Positions 55,799-64,000 of a DNA stretch of 64,000 nt are shown piece after piece. This DNA comes from a bacterium. Its GTDB lineage: Bacteria; Electryoneota; RPQS01. The DNA lies in contig DASXUQ010000005.1 in the NCBI GenBank assembly GCA_036504735.1, positions 62,001 to 126,000 on the forward strand, given 5' to 3'. Below the pieces are notes generated by a model. That model saw nothing but the letters and a program-made list of their open reading frames with translations, did no database searches and had not been told where the DNA came from. Both the position numbers and the translations under genes were made by a program. Position 1 is the stretch's first letter; every line of letters starts with the position of its first letter.

Positions 55799-58006
55799 AT
55801 GGTATTCAGAAAAAGCATGGAGCTGGGCGGCCTGACCCTGACACTGGAAACCGGTCGTGTGGCCAAACAGGCGGACGGCTCATGCTGGCTGACCTACGGC
55901 GACACAGTGGTGATGGCGACGGTGGTCGCGAACCTCGATGCGGAGACCGATGCGGATTTCTTGCCCTTAAGTGTGGACTATCGTGAGAAACTTTACGCTG
56001 TGGGCCGCATCCCGGGCGGGTTTTTCAAGCGCGAAGGACGGCCTTCCGAAAAGGAAATTCTCAGCGCCCGTTTGACGGATCGCCCTATCCGCCCCCTCTT
56101 TCCCGATGGCTTCCATCAGGAAATGCAGGTGATGATCAACGTGCTCTCCTCCGACGGCGAGCATGATCCCGATGTCCTCGGCACCCTTGCCACCTCCGCC
56201 GCCCTGAGCCTGTCCGAAGTGCCCTTCCTGGGCCCGGTCGGTTCCGTGCGCATGGGTCTCATCGGCGGCGAGTATGTCGTCAATCCCACGTACAAGCAGC
56301 TCGAAGAATCCGTGCTCGACCTCGTGGTGTCCGGCACCGAAGATTCGATTATCATGATCGAAGGCGAAGCCAAGGAAGTCTCCGAGGACGTGTTCCTCGA
56401 AGGCATCGCCCGCGCCCACGCTGAGATCAAGCGCCTTGTCGCCCTTCAAAAGGAACTCATGGCCGAAGCCGGCCAGCCGAAGCGCGAGTTTTCCGGCCCG
56501 GAACGCAATACGGATCTGGATGCCATCCTCGAACGCACGTTCGGCAAGCGCGTGACCGAGTCCTGCACGATCCTCGAGAAGAAGGAACGCCGCGACGCGT
56601 GGAAGGAAATCGAAATGGACGCCATTGAGGCGACCATCGAGAAGTTTCCCGACACCGAAAAATACGTCAAGCAGTGGGTGCATGACGCCACGCAGAAAGT
56701 CGTTCGCAAGAACACTGTGAAGGGCCGCCGCCTCGATGGCCGCAAGACCACCGAAATCCGTCCCATCACCGTGGAAGTCGACCTGCTTCCCCGCACGCAC
56801 GGCAGCGCGCTCTTTACGCGCGGCCAGACCCAGGCTCTCGCCACCGTGACCCTCGGCGTCAAGTTCGACGAGCAGCGCGTGGACGGCCTCGACGGCGTCT
56901 ACACCAAGCCGTATCTGCTGCACTATAATTTCCCGCCGTTTTCCGTCGGTGAAATTCGCAAGTTCCTCGGCCAGTCCCGCCGCGAAGTCGGCCACGGCAA
57001 CCTTGCCTGGCGCGCGCTGCATTCGGTGCTGCCCTCCTGGGAAGATTTCCCTTATACGATCCGCGTGGTCTCCGAAGTTCTCGAGTCCAACGGGTCCTCG
57101 TCGATGGCCACGGTCTGCGGCGGCTGCGTCGCGCTCGAAGCCGCCGGCGTTCCCATCAAGAAGCCGGTCGCCGGTATCGCCATGGGCCTCATCAAGGAAG
57201 GATCTGATATCGCGATTCTCTCCGACATCCTCGGCGATGAAGATCACCTCGGCGACATGGACTTCAAAGTCACCGGTACGGCGGACGGAATTTCCGCCTG
57301 CCAGATGGATATCAAGATCAAGGGGATTTCTCTGGAACTGATGAAGACCGCCATTCAGCAGGCCCGCAACGGCATCCAGTTCATCCTCGGCAAGATGGCC
57401 GAAGCCATGCCCGAGCCGCGCAAAGAGATCTCCGAATACGCTCCGCGTATCGAGTTCATCAAGGTCGACCCGGACAAGATCGGTCTCATCATCGGCCCCG
57501 GCGGCAAGACGATTCGCGACATCATCGCCCGCTCGGAAGCGTCCATCGACATCGAAGACGACGGCACCATCTGTATTTCCTCTTCCAATTCCGCCAAGGT
57601 GCAGGCGGCCGTGGATATTATCCGCGGGATGGTCGAGATGCCCGAAGTGGGCAAGGTTTATCACGGCAAGGTCAAAAAGATTACCGACTTTGGCGCCTTT
57701 GTTGAGATTCTTCCCGGACGGGAAGGTCTGCTCCACATTAGCGAAATCGAACACCATCGCATTCGGAAGGTCAGCGACCACCTGAATGTCGGCGATGAAG
57801 TCGATGTGAAACTGGTGAATGTGGATCCTATGGGCAAGTTGGATCTTTCTCGCCGCGCCTTGCTGCCTGTTCCCGAAGGTATGGAGGAACAGCCGCCGCG
57901 AGGTCCGCGTCCGGAGCGTTCGTCGTCTTCCCATCACGGCAAGCGTGAAGAGGGCGGGGAGCACGGCGGCAGACGCCCGCATAAACCATCTAAGGTGGAC
58001 GACTAA
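55799..58006 (+). CDS. pnp: polyribonucleotide nucleotidyltransferase (PNPase)
   Basis: PNPase is a phosphorolytic 3'-5' exoribonuclease in mRNA decay. The 735-residue protein has two RNase PH domains (YREKLYAVGRIPGGFFKREGRPSE; RTHGSALFTRGQTQALATVTLG with FPPFSVGE), a KH domain (IGLIIGPGGKTIRDI) and an S1 domain (KITDFGAFVEILPGREGLLHISE), then a charged tail. I chose ATG 55799 (GGAG ten bases upstream) over GTG 55784. Confidence 0.97.
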   Translation: MVFRKSMELGGLTLTLETGRVAKQADGSCWLTYGDTVVMATVVANLDAETDADFLPLSVDYREKLYAVGRIPGGFFKREGRPSEKEILSARLTDRPIRPLFPDGFHQEMQVMINVLSSDGEHDPDVLGTLATSAALSLSEVPFLGPVGSVRMGLIGGEYVVNPTYKQLEESVLDLVVSGTEDSIIMIEGEAKEVSEDVFLEGIARAHAEIKRLVALQKELMAEAGQPKREFSGPERNTDLDAILERTFGKRVTESCTILEKKERRDAWKEIEMDAIEATIEKFPDTEKYVKQWVHDATQKVVRKNTVKGRRLDGRKTTEIRPITVEVDLLPRTHGSALFTRGQTQALATVTLGVKFDEQRVDGLDGVYTKPYLLHYNFPPFSVGEIRKFLGQSRREVGHGNLAWRALHSVLPSWEDFPYTIRVVSEVLESNGSSSMATVCGGCVALEAAGVPIKKPVAGIAMGLIKEGSDIAILSDILGDEDHLGDMDFKVTGTADGISACQMDIKIKGISLELMKTAIQQARNGIQFILGKMAEAMPEPRKEISEYAPRIEFIKVDPDKIGLIIGPGGKTIRDIIARSEASIDIEDDGTICISSSNSAKVQAAVDIIRGMVEMPEVGKVYHGKVKKITDFGAFVEILPGREGLLHISEIEHHRIRKVSDHLNVGDEVDVKLVNVDPMGKLDLSRRALLPVPEGMEEQPPRGPRPERSSSSHHGKREEGGEHGGRRPHKPSKVDD

Positions 58007-58012
58007 GGAATT

Positions 58013-59386
58013 GTGACGACCTCTCCATTCTATCAAAAAACGGTGTTGCCCAACGGGCTGCGCGTCGTGACGGAAAAGATCCCCGGCGTGCGGTCCGCCT
58101 CCCTGGGCATATGGGTCTCGGTTGGTTCTCGACATGAGACCCCGGCTGAGAACGGCATTTCTCACTTTATCGAACACATGGCGTTCAAAGGCACGGAAAC
58201 CCGCAGTGCCCTGGACATTGCCCGCACGGTGGAGCAGGGGGGGGGCTATATCAATGCCTTCACCAGCAAGGAGCTGACCTGCTTCCATGTGCATGTGCTC
58301 GATGAGCGACTCCCGAGCGCGCTCGACATCCTGGCCGATATTCTGCGGGATTCCGTTTGTGATCCCGCCGAAATGGAAAAGGAAAAACAGGTGATCCTCG
58401 ACGAAATCCGCGATCACGAGGATATGCCTGACGACGTGGCTCATGAGCGTTTCGTAAAGGCCCTTTTCAACCCGCACCCGCTTGCCCAGCCGATTCTCGG
58501 CCCGCCGGAGAACATTCGCGGTTTCTCCCGGGACGATGTGCTGAAATTTGTCAGTCAGCACTATCTGCCGGATAGAATGGTGGTCGCCGCCGCGGGGCAC
58601 GTCAACCACGCGGCCATCGTGAAACGTGTGGCGCAGGCGCTCGATCTCAGCGGCAAGAGCAAAATCCGCCGCGATCCTGCCAGCACGAATCATCACAATC
58701 ACATCGAGCGCATCAGCCGTCCGATTCAGCAGGCGCACATGGTCATCGGTACGTCCGGACTTCCGTACAACCATCCGGACCGCCTGACGCTCTCCATCAT
58801 GAATACGATCCTCGGCGGCGGCATGTCCTCGCGTCTGTTTCAGAACATCCGCGAGAAGCATGGCATCGCCTACTCGATCTATTGTTTCACCGAAATGTTC
58901 GCCGACTCCGGTCTGTGGGGAGTTTATCTCGCCACAGATCCGGAGCGGGTGGAACGCGCGCGGGAAATGGTCATTGCCGAACTCAAGGATCTCGCCTCCA
59001 AGCCTCTCCCCAAAGAGGAAATCGACGGCGTGAAGACCGGACTTAAGGGCAACATCATGCTCGGGCTGGAAAGTGTGTCCAGTCGCATGATGCGTCTCGG
59101 GCGGATGGAAGTTTACCTCGGCCGCTATCAGACTCTGCAGGATGTGAGTCAGCAGATTGATGCCGTCACTCCCAAGCGCGTCTATGATCTGGTCAACCGT
59201 CTGATCGACGAGGACAATCTGATTACCACGATTGTCCAGCCCGAGCAGACGAAGAAGACGAAGAGCAAGGCCAAGGCAAAGCCAAAGGCGGCCGTTCTGC
59301 CGAAGGTCAAGGTCGCGGCGGTCAAGGTGGCCGCGCTCGCCGGTAAGAACGGCGACAGCAACGGCAAGAACGGGAAGAAGAAGTAG
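58013..59386 (+). CDS. M16 family zinc metallopeptidase
   Basis: The 457-residue protein has the inverted zinc motif HFIEH (His51, Glu54, His55), then YINAFTSKELTCFHVH and the second domain with GGGMSSRLFQNIREKHGIAYSI. A Lys/Ala-rich tail (KKTKSKAKAKPKAA...) closes it. It lies directly after pnp, as PqqL/YmxG-type M16 peptidases often do. A run of nine G (58237-58245) lies in the coding region. Natural substrate unknown. Confidence 0.92.
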   Translation: MTTSPFYQKTVLPNGLRVVTEKIPGVRSASLGIWVSVGSRHETPAENGISHFIEHMAFKGTETRSALDIARTVEQGGGYINAFTSKELTCFHVHVLDERLPSALDILADILRDSVCDPAEMEKEKQVILDEIRDHEDMPDDVAHERFVKALFNPHPLAQPILGPPENIRGFSRDDVLKFVSQHYLPDRMVVAAAGHVNHAAIVKRVAQALDLSGKSKIRRDPASTNHHNHIERISRPIQQAHMVIGTSGLPYNHPDRLTLSIMNTILGGGMSSRLFQNIREKHGIAYSIYCFTEMFADSGLWGVYLATDPERVERAREMVIAELKDLASKPLPKEEIDGVKTGLKGNIMLGLESVSSRMMRLGRMEVYLGRYQTLQDVSQQIDAVTPKRVYDLVNRLIDEDNLITTIVQPEQTKKTKSKAKAKPKAAVLPKVKVAAVKVAALAGKNGDSNGKNGKKK

Positions 59387-59389
59387 AGG

Positions 59390-59842
59390 ATGAAGACGCC
59401 GCCGGTGACCGTGCAGATCCAGCGTTTGCCCCACGCCCCCGCCCAGTTGCCTTCCTACGCTACAGCAGGGGCTGCGGGAATGGATTTACGCCATGCCGGG
59501 GAAGAGACCACTCTCGAACCCGGCAGCCGCGTACTCCTGCCTACAGGCTTCTGTGTGGCCATTCCGGAAGGCTGTGAAGCCACGGTCCGGCTGCGGTCGG
59601 GTTTCGCTTTGCAGACCGGTCTCCTGATGCTGAACGCACCCGGCACGATTGACTCCGATTACCGCGGTGAAATCAAACTTCTGCTCATGAATCCCGGCAA
59701 GGATCCCGTCCGCATTCCCAAGGATGAACGCATTGCCCAGCTCGTGATTGCTCCCGTAATCCGCTGCGCATGGCAGGAAGTCGAGAGGCTTGCCGAAACG
59801 GATCGCAGCAGCGGAGGCTTTGGCAGCACCGGGAAATCATAA
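59390..59842 (+). CDS. dut: deoxyuridine 5'-triphosphate nucleotidohydrolase
   Basis: Dut hydrolyses dUTP to dUMP, keeping uracil out of DNA and feeding dTMP synthesis. The 150-residue trimer-type protein has all five motifs: AGMDLRHA, VRLRSGFALQ, APGTIDSDYRGEI, ERIAQLVIAPV and the C-terminal RSSGGFGSTGK arm. It follows the M16 gene by three bases. The ThyX-like gene (35848-37380) uses the dUMP product. Confidence 0.96.
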   Translation: MKTPPVTVQIQRLPHAPAQLPSYATAGAAGMDLRHAGEETTLEPGSRVLLPTGFCVAIPEGCEATVRLRSGFALQTGLLMLNAPGTIDSDYRGEIKLLLMNPGKDPVRIPKDERIAQLVIAPVIRCAWQEVERLAETDRSSGGFGSTGKS

Positions 59843-59868
59843 GATCACACTGTTGATCCTGTCTTTCC

Positions 59869-59896
59869 TCATCCCTCATCCTTCATCCTTCATCCT
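59869..59896. repeat. heptanucleotide tandem repeat (TCATCCT)
   Basis: One TCATCCC and three TCATCCT units follow each other directly in the dut-merR gap. It is a short simple-sequence repeat, just upstream of the merR promoter. Confidence 0.85.
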
Positions 59897-59910
59897 TTCT
59901 TCAGGCCGTC

Positions 59911-59939
59911 TTGCGCGTTTAGCGTATTTTCACTATATT
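59911..59939 (+). promoter_or_regulatory. sigma-70-like promoter of the MerR gene and tRNA-Pro
   Basis: TTGCGC (59911-59916), a 17-base spacer and TATATT (59934-59939) lie 19 bases before the GTG start. No terminator separates the gene from the tRNA, so both probably come from this promoter. Confidence 0.65.
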
Positions 59940-59958
59940 TCTTGCAGGTCAGTTTGTT

Positions 59959-60321
59959 GTGGTGCCATCGAACGTGGATACGGATCGAAAGGGACCCGCG
60001 ATCAGGAAACTTTACTATAGCATTGGTGAAGTCTCCGAGCTGACGGGTATTCCAGCACATGTTCTCCGCTACTGGGAGAGCGAGTTTCCGCAATTGCATC
60101 CGAAGAAAAGTCGGACTGGAAACCGCACCTACCAGGAAAAGGATCTCGAGGTAGTGCTCAAGATCAAGGCCCTGCTCTATGAGCAGCGGTTTACGATCGC
60201 GGGAGCCAAAACACAACTCGGCAGTTCTGCTCCACAGCAGAGCAATGGAAACGGAAACATCATCGAGGATGTCCGGCGCGAATTGCAGGAAATTCTCGAT
60301 TTAATGGGTAATCACAAATAG
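59959..60321 (+). CDS. MerR-family transcriptional regulator
   Basis: This 120-residue protein has a winged-helix MerR domain ([28 protein letters not shown], then [19 protein letters not shown]) and a short C-terminal helix ([15 protein letters not shown]) for dimerisation. No Cys or other effector-binding domain is present, so it is not a metal sensor of the MerR/CueR type. GTG 59959 or 59962 may be the start. Its stop codon ends two bases before tRNA-Pro. Confidence 0.88.
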   Translation: MVPSNVDTDRKGPAIRKLYYSIGEVSELTGIPAHVLRYWESEFPQLHPKKSRTGNRTYQEKDLEVVLKIKALLYEQRFTIAGAKTQLGSSAPQQSNGNGNIIEDVRRELQEILDLMGNHK

Positions 60322-60323
60322 TT

Positions 60324-60398
<75 letters not shown>

Positions 60399-60403
60399 TA
60401 TAG

Positions 60404-60435
60404 AAAACACGAGTTTAGGCTCGTGTTTTTGTTTT
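60404..60435 (+). terminator. rho-independent terminator after tRNA-Pro
   Basis: AAAACACGAG (60404-60413), loop TTTAGG, CTCGTGTTTT (60420-60429), then TGTTTT. Strong stem followed by a T-rich tract. Confidence 0.9.
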
Positions 60436-60591
60436 GCACTGAGGCGCGATTGAGGGGTGCGATGCATGGCGCTCTTCTTGCAGAGCAAAGGGTAGAGAAG
60501 TCACTTATCTCTCAACCAAACTGCAACCTTGTTTCCTCGGCGTGAAGCGGGCGTTGTCGGGCATATCTCCAACTGCTCAAGGGCTTGATGC

Positions 60592-62463
60592 ATGTTCAGA
60601 CGAATCCAGACAAAGATTGTTGTTCTGATCACCATAATTGCTTCGCTTTTCCTCCTCGCGCTCTTCATTGGCTGGTTCGCGCAGCATAGGCAGATGGCCT
60701 TGCTCCTGCAGGAACGCCAGCAGGAGAAGGGTGTGCTGTTGGACAAGGCTGTGGCGGTACTCAGTAAGAGTGTGGCCAGTCTTACCTATGACTACACCTG
60801 CTGGGACGAAATGTTGGAATTCATCCACTGTCCGGACTCGACATGGGCGGAGGAAAACCTGGTGACCGCCATGACGACGTTCTCCGTGAATGCGCTATGG
60901 CTTTACAACACCAATCTGGACATCGTCTATTCGGCGAGTGGCAAAGAGGATTCGGTCACGCTGGCGTTGCCTGTGCCGATAGAAGATCTGCAACGCATCC
61001 TCACAAAAGTCCCATTTTCCCATTTCTACGCGCGCACACCGGCGGGCCTTATGGAACTCTGCACGGCTCCCTGCCAACCTTCCGCCGACGTCACTCGCGT
61101 ATCACCGGCCCAAGGGTATTTCATAGTGGGAAGGCTTTGGTCGCCGGAGTACGTCCGCGAAATCTCACTCCTGACATCAAGCCATATCAGCCTCACGTCA
61201 CCCAAAGCGCCTGGCGCGGCACCCACGCTTGACAGGCGCAATTCCTACGGAGTGTTGAGCAGCAAGCCGCTTCTGTCCTTGAAGGGCGACACGGTCATGT
61301 GGGTGTCCGCTTATGCCGAATATCCGGCCATGCACGAGTCCCAGGCCATGGCATGGCAGATGTCCGCTGCGAGTTTGCTCTTTGCCCTTCTGATGACCGG
61401 ATCGATCGCCTTCTTTCTCCTGCGATTCGTCAGCACTCCGCTGAACCAGATATCTGCAGCCCTGGAGTCGGCCAATCTCGATCACTTGCGGAAGCTTCGG
61501 GGAGATCGGACTGAGTTCGGCAGAATAAGTGCGCTGATCACCAGCTTCTTCGAACAGCGTGATTCATTGACTCTGGAGATGGCCCAGCGGCGGCAGGCCG
61601 ATGAGAAAGCGGAAACATCGTTGTCTCTGTTGCAGGCGACGCTCGAGTCTACGACGGACGGGCTCCTCGTCGTAGACATGCAAGGAAGAATCCGCAGCTA
61701 TAATCAGCGCTTCCTTGAACTATGGAGGATTCCACTGGGCATGGCAGAATGCGGCGAAGATGAGCGCCTGCTGAAATATGCCGTCGCTCAACTCAGGGAT
61801 CCGGACGAATTCCGCAAACGCGTACAGGAACTGTATTCTCATCCGGAAGAAGAGAGCCTTGAGATCATCGAGTTTGAAGATGGCAGATATTATGAGCGGA
61901 ATTCGAGGCCACAGGTCATGGGGGGCGTGGCTGTCGGGCGAGTCTGGAGCTTCCGCGATGTCACCGAACGGATGCGCGCCGAGATGACTCTGCGCGAGAG
62001 TGAGAGCCGCTTCCGCACGCTGGCCGACTCCGCGCCGGTTCTCGTGTGGATGGCAGGACTCAACCGGCATTATCACTACTTCAACCGAACATGGCTGGCA
62101 TTTACCGGACGCACCTATCAGCAGGAGTATGGTCGCGGCTGGCTGGACGGAGTGCATCCGGATGATCGGCAGAAGTGTGAAAATGTCTATCAGGCGGCCT
62201 TCACGTCGCGGCGGCCATTCTCCACGGAATTCCGGCTTAAGCACAATGATGGAACGTATCACTGGGTGCTGGATATGGGAACGCCGCGATTTGCCGCTGG
62301 CGGAGAATTTACGGGATTCATCGGAAGCAGCACCGACGTGACCGATCAGATTCAGGCTCGCGATGGCAAACGGATTACATCGATGAACGGCCCGGAAATC
62401 CCGGTCGCCGCGCAAAAGTCCGCTGAGGATGCGTCTAAGAACATTGCGCGGCAACTCGATTAA
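60592..62463 (+). CDS. CHASE4/HAMP/PAS sensor protein without an output domain
   Basis: The product is 623 residues. TM helix 1 (IVVLITIIASLFLLALFIGWF) is followed by a periplasmic CHASE4-type domain (LTYDYTCWDEMLEFI, WAEENL). TM helix 2 (residues ~258-282) leads into a HAMP segment, a PAS domain (STTDGLLVVDMQGRIRSYNQRFLELW) and a second PAS/PAC domain (ADSAPVLVWMAGLNRHYHYFNRTWLAFTG, HPDDRQKC, STDVTDQIQ). The protein ends 40 residues later in low-complexity sequence. No kinase, GGDEF, EAL or cyclase domain is present and none follows downstream. Confidence 0.88.
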   Translation: MFRRIQTKIVVLITIIASLFLLALFIGWFAQHRQMALLLQERQQEKGVLLDKAVAVLSKSVASLTYDYTCWDEMLEFIHCPDSTWAEENLVTAMTTFSVNALWLYNTNLDIVYSASGKEDSVTLALPVPIEDLQRILTKVPFSHFYARTPAGLMELCTAPCQPSADVTRVSPAQGYFIVGRLWSPEYVREISLLTSSHISLTSPKAPGAAPTLDRRNSYGVLSSKPLLSLKGDTVMWVSAYAEYPAMHESQAMAWQMSAASLLFALLMTGSIAFFLLRFVSTPLNQISAALESANLDHLRKLRGDRTEFGRISALITSFFEQRDSLTLEMAQRRQADEKAETSLSLLQATLESTTDGLLVVDMQGRIRSYNQRFLELWRIPLGMAECGEDERLLKYAVAQLRDPDEFRKRVQELYSHPEEESLEIIEFEDGRYYERNSRPQVMGGVAVGRVWSFRDVTERMRAEMTLRESESRFRTLADSAPVLVWMAGLNRHYHYFNRTWLAFTGRTYQQEYGRGWLDGVHPDDRQKCENVYQAAFTSRRPFSTEFRLKHNDGTYHWVLDMGTPRFAAGGEFTGFIGSSTDVTDQIQARDGKRITSMNGPEIPVAAQKSAEDASKNIARQLD

Positions 62464-62490
62464 CGGAATTCTCGAACAGAAGAGTAAGCA

Positions 62491-62512
62491 GGGCGGACCC
62501 AACGGTTCGCCC
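62491..62512 (+). terminator. hairpin after the CHASE4/PAS gene
   Basis: GGGCGGACC (62491-62499), loop CAAC, GGTTCGCCC (62504-62512), with one G-U pair. T-richness downstream is modest. Confidence 0.6.
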
Positions 62513-62646
62513 CGCTTGCATTTGCGCCCATGAGAATACGATGGAATCAGGAAACTTTCCGCCTTTAGGGACGTGTTATGAGCATTGCAGGATAAACTTT
62601 TCCAAATGGACGGCATTTGTTCAACTAACGTAATAATGGAGTTAAC

Positions 62647-63477
62647 ATGGACGCAGTCATGAAGAGATTTGTTTTGGTGTTACTTATGACTTTGTTTGGT
62701 TCCACTCTGGCCGCTCACGCCACTATTTGGAACGTCGACGTGGCAGATTTCCAATTCACCCCGTCCTCCTTAACAATCCTCCAGGGCGACACCGTTCGCT
62801 GGACAAATTCTCTCGGCTTCCATAGTGTGACACCCGACTGCGACCCGGCGCTCTTTGGTACTCCGGCGCAGGCTTCACCGTGGCAGTACGTTTTCATCTT
62901 CAACCTTCCCATCGGCTCCTACGGGTACCATTGCGAAGTCCACCCGCACATGATGGGTACAATCACCGTGCAGGATCGCGGCACGTGGCATGTCACCGTC
63001 CAGAGCTTTTCGTTCACCCCCGCAAACTTAACCATCACCCGCGGCGATACGGTCATCTGGAGCGCCATCAACGGTTTCCACAATGTCCACCACAATGCGA
63101 CGCCTTCTCTGTTCGGCACCGCCCCCGCCACCGCACCGTGGACCTATCAGTTTGTCTTCAGCAACGTGGGCGACAGCACGCTTCACTACATCTGTCAGGT
63201 TCACCCGACACTGATGCAGGGAGCGATTACCGTCTCCGAACCGCAGGCCCTGCCTGCCCCCGCCGCTTTAACAGCATACCCCTCGGACACAGCCCACATT
63301 CGCCTGACTTGGGGTAGCGTCTGCGGTGCCGGCAGTTATGCCGTCTTCAAGTCGCTGGACGCGTCTTCGCCGGTCTTTCCCGATTCCTTCGCCACCACGA
63401 CCGACACCACCCTCATCGATTCCATTGGCTCACCCCGGGCCTTCTATCTGGTCAAAGCTCTCGGAGTCGCGCGTTAA
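62647..63477 (+). CDS. exported protein with two cupredoxin domains and an FN3-like end
   Basis: The 276-residue protein has a signal peptide ending near AAHA. Two plastocyanin-like domains follow. The first has GFHSVTP and YHCEVHPHMMG (His, Cys, His, Met type-1 copper ligands). The second has GFHNVHHN and YICQVHPTLMQG with the same ligand pattern. The last ~75 residues form a fibronectin-type-III-like module (LRLTWGSVCGAGSYAVFKS-like). It should bind two copper ions outside the cytoplasm and may carry electrons. The ribosome binding site GGAG lies five bases before ATG 62647. Confidence 0.87.
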   Translation: MDAVMKRFVLVLLMTLFGSTLAAHATIWNVDVADFQFTPSSLTILQGDTVRWTNSLGFHSVTPDCDPALFGTPAQASPWQYVFIFNLPIGSYGYHCEVHPHMMGTITVQDRGTWHVTVQSFSFTPANLTITRGDTVIWSAINGFHNVHHNATPSLFGTAPATAPWTYQFVFSNVGDSTLHYICQVHPTLMQGAITVSEPQALPAPAALTAYPSDTAHIRLTWGSVCGAGSYAVFKSLDASSPVFPDSFATTTDTTLIDSIGSPRAFYLVKALGVAR

Positions 63478-63488
63478 TCAGTTTCCGC

Positions 63489-63517
63489 TTGACTTTTTGC
63501 CAACTTATTCCTATACT
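63489..63517 (+). promoter_or_regulatory. sigma-70-like promoter of pcm
   Basis: TTGACT (63489-63494), a 17-base spacer and TATACT (63512-63517), close to consensus, 66 bases before the pcm start. Confidence 0.75.
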
Positions 63518-63583
63518 GAGTTGCTCAAGGACGCGAGTCCCCCCGGCGCTTCTTAGCTTACTCAAGCTTGCAGGGTCATCTTG

Positions 63584-64000
63584 TTGAATTATAAGTTGTC
63601 GCGCGAAGAGATGGTGCTCACCCAGCTTGAGCGGCGGGGGATTACGGATAGCCGGGTTCTGGAAGCGATGCGCAAAGTCAAACGCCATCACTTTGTAGAA
63701 GCTGCCTTTCGTGACCGCGCGTATGACGATACCCCGCTGCCCCTTGAGGCGGGTCAGACCATCAGTCAGCCCTATGTCGTCGCCCGTATGACCAGTTTGC
63801 TGGATATTCGGCCCACCGACAAGGTGCTGGATATTGGTACAGGTTCCGGGTACCAGACGGCAATTCTCGCCGAATTGGCGCGCAAAGTCTATTCGATTGA
63901 GCGCCACATGCCTCTGGTGATGAAGGCGCGACGCAATCTTGAAGCCGAAGGATACGCCAACGTCATCCTCAAGCAGGGAGACGGCACCATCGGCTGGGCC
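63584..64000 (+). CDS. pcm: protein-L-isoaspartate O-methyltransferase (3' partial)
   Basis: Pcm methylates isoaspartyl residues in damaged proteins, using S-adenosylmethionine. The window holds the first 139 codons: MLNYKLSREEMVLTQLERRGITDSRVLEAMRKVKRHHFV, AYDDTPLPLEAGQTISQPYVVARMT (substrate loop), and VLDIGTGSGYQTAILAEL (SAM motif I). The start is TTG 63584, eight bases after AGGG; an adjacent TTG at 63581 is possible. The C-terminal third lies beyond the window edge. Confidence 0.94.
   Translation, partial: MNYKLSREEMVLTQLERRGITDSRVLEAMRKVKRHHFVEAAFRDRAYDDTPLPLEAGQTISQPYVVARMTSLLDIRPTDKVLDIGTGSGYQTAILAELARKVYSIERHMPLVMKARRNLEAEGYANVILKQGDGTIGWA

Noticed and set aside
55967-59434. 1155-codon antisense open frame over pnp and the M16 gene
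   Set aside because: It mirrors codon bias of two well-supported genes on the other strand and its translation shows no coherent domain.

Overview
The window is a dense stretch of bacterial chromosome, roughly 55-60% GC by eye. It looks like core genome: I see no transposase, integrase, phage gene, CRISPR array or rRNA. The host is Gram-negative, because it carries an LptE-type LPS-assembly lipoprotein, a DUF3108 protein, several lipobox lipoproteins, Wzz and O-antigen-ligase genes, and a PpiD/SurA-type chaperone. The gene orders (rimP-nusA-infB-DUF503-rbfA-nrnA-truB-ribF-rpsO-pnp-M16 peptidase-dut) and secreted proteins ending in an FN3-like domain fit a deep-branching lineage such as the FCB group or a candidate phylum. 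That placement is inference; the window alone does not settle the phylum.

Layout. (1) 2-13350, plus strand: a tightly overlapping series starting with the 3' part of a DEAD/DEAH helicase fused to a DEDD exonuclease. It continues with biotin carboxylase, biotin carrier protein, methylmalonyl-CoA mutase large subunit, BirA, type III pantothenate kinase, a cell-wall amidase, GreA, a double-PspC protein, LepA, signal peptidase I and a small ORF. A perfect palindromic terminator follows. (2) 13406-21507, minus strand: uvrB, a lipoprotein, purD, a sigma-54 activator, lptE, tsaC, a DUF3108 protein and a possible deoxyhypusine-synthase-like protein. (3) 21707-35774, plus strand: a PpiD-like chaperone, a three-gene exopolysaccharide block of lower GC (wzz, O-antigen ligase, polyprenyl glycosylphosphotransferase), serS, a class II aldolase, tsaD, a VWA membrane protein, the acyl-CoA carboxylase carboxyltransferase, a membrane-tethered receiver protein and a duplicated-domain lipoprotein. 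(4) 35848-40317: a double-length ThyX homologue, tRNA-Leu, and a two-gene respiratory module of two CydA-like subunits, one carrying a C-terminal cytochrome c. (5) 40451-46277, plus strand: purM-plsY-gpsA, asnS, acylphosphatase, a GlcD-type flavoprotein and tRNA-Arg. (6) 46376-59842: a TPR membrane protein, then the translation and RNA-decay superoperon ending in an M16 peptidase and dUTPase. (7) 59959-64000: a MerR regulator, tRNA-Pro three bases after its stop, an orphan CHASE4/PAS sensor, a tandem cupredoxin protein and the start of pcm.

Genes that work together: the carboxylase alpha parts (2503-4529), the carboxyltransferase (32886-34421), the mutase and BirA together suggest propionyl-CoA/methylmalonyl-CoA interconversion, with CoaX supplying CoA. 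TsaC and TsaD both belong to the t6A tRNA-modification pathway. ThyX-like and Dut both belong to dTMP metabolism.

The most unusual element is the respiratory gene pair at 37871-40317. Both proteins read as CydA-like (cytochrome bd superfamily), but the conserved residues are split between them: the first has the paired Glu and a CxxCH heme-c site but an Arg where the low-spin heme His is expected, and the second carries that His. Other notable items are the helicase-exonuclease fusion, the tandem ThyX with two differently damaged signature motifs, and a receiver domain tethered by a C-terminal transmembrane helix.
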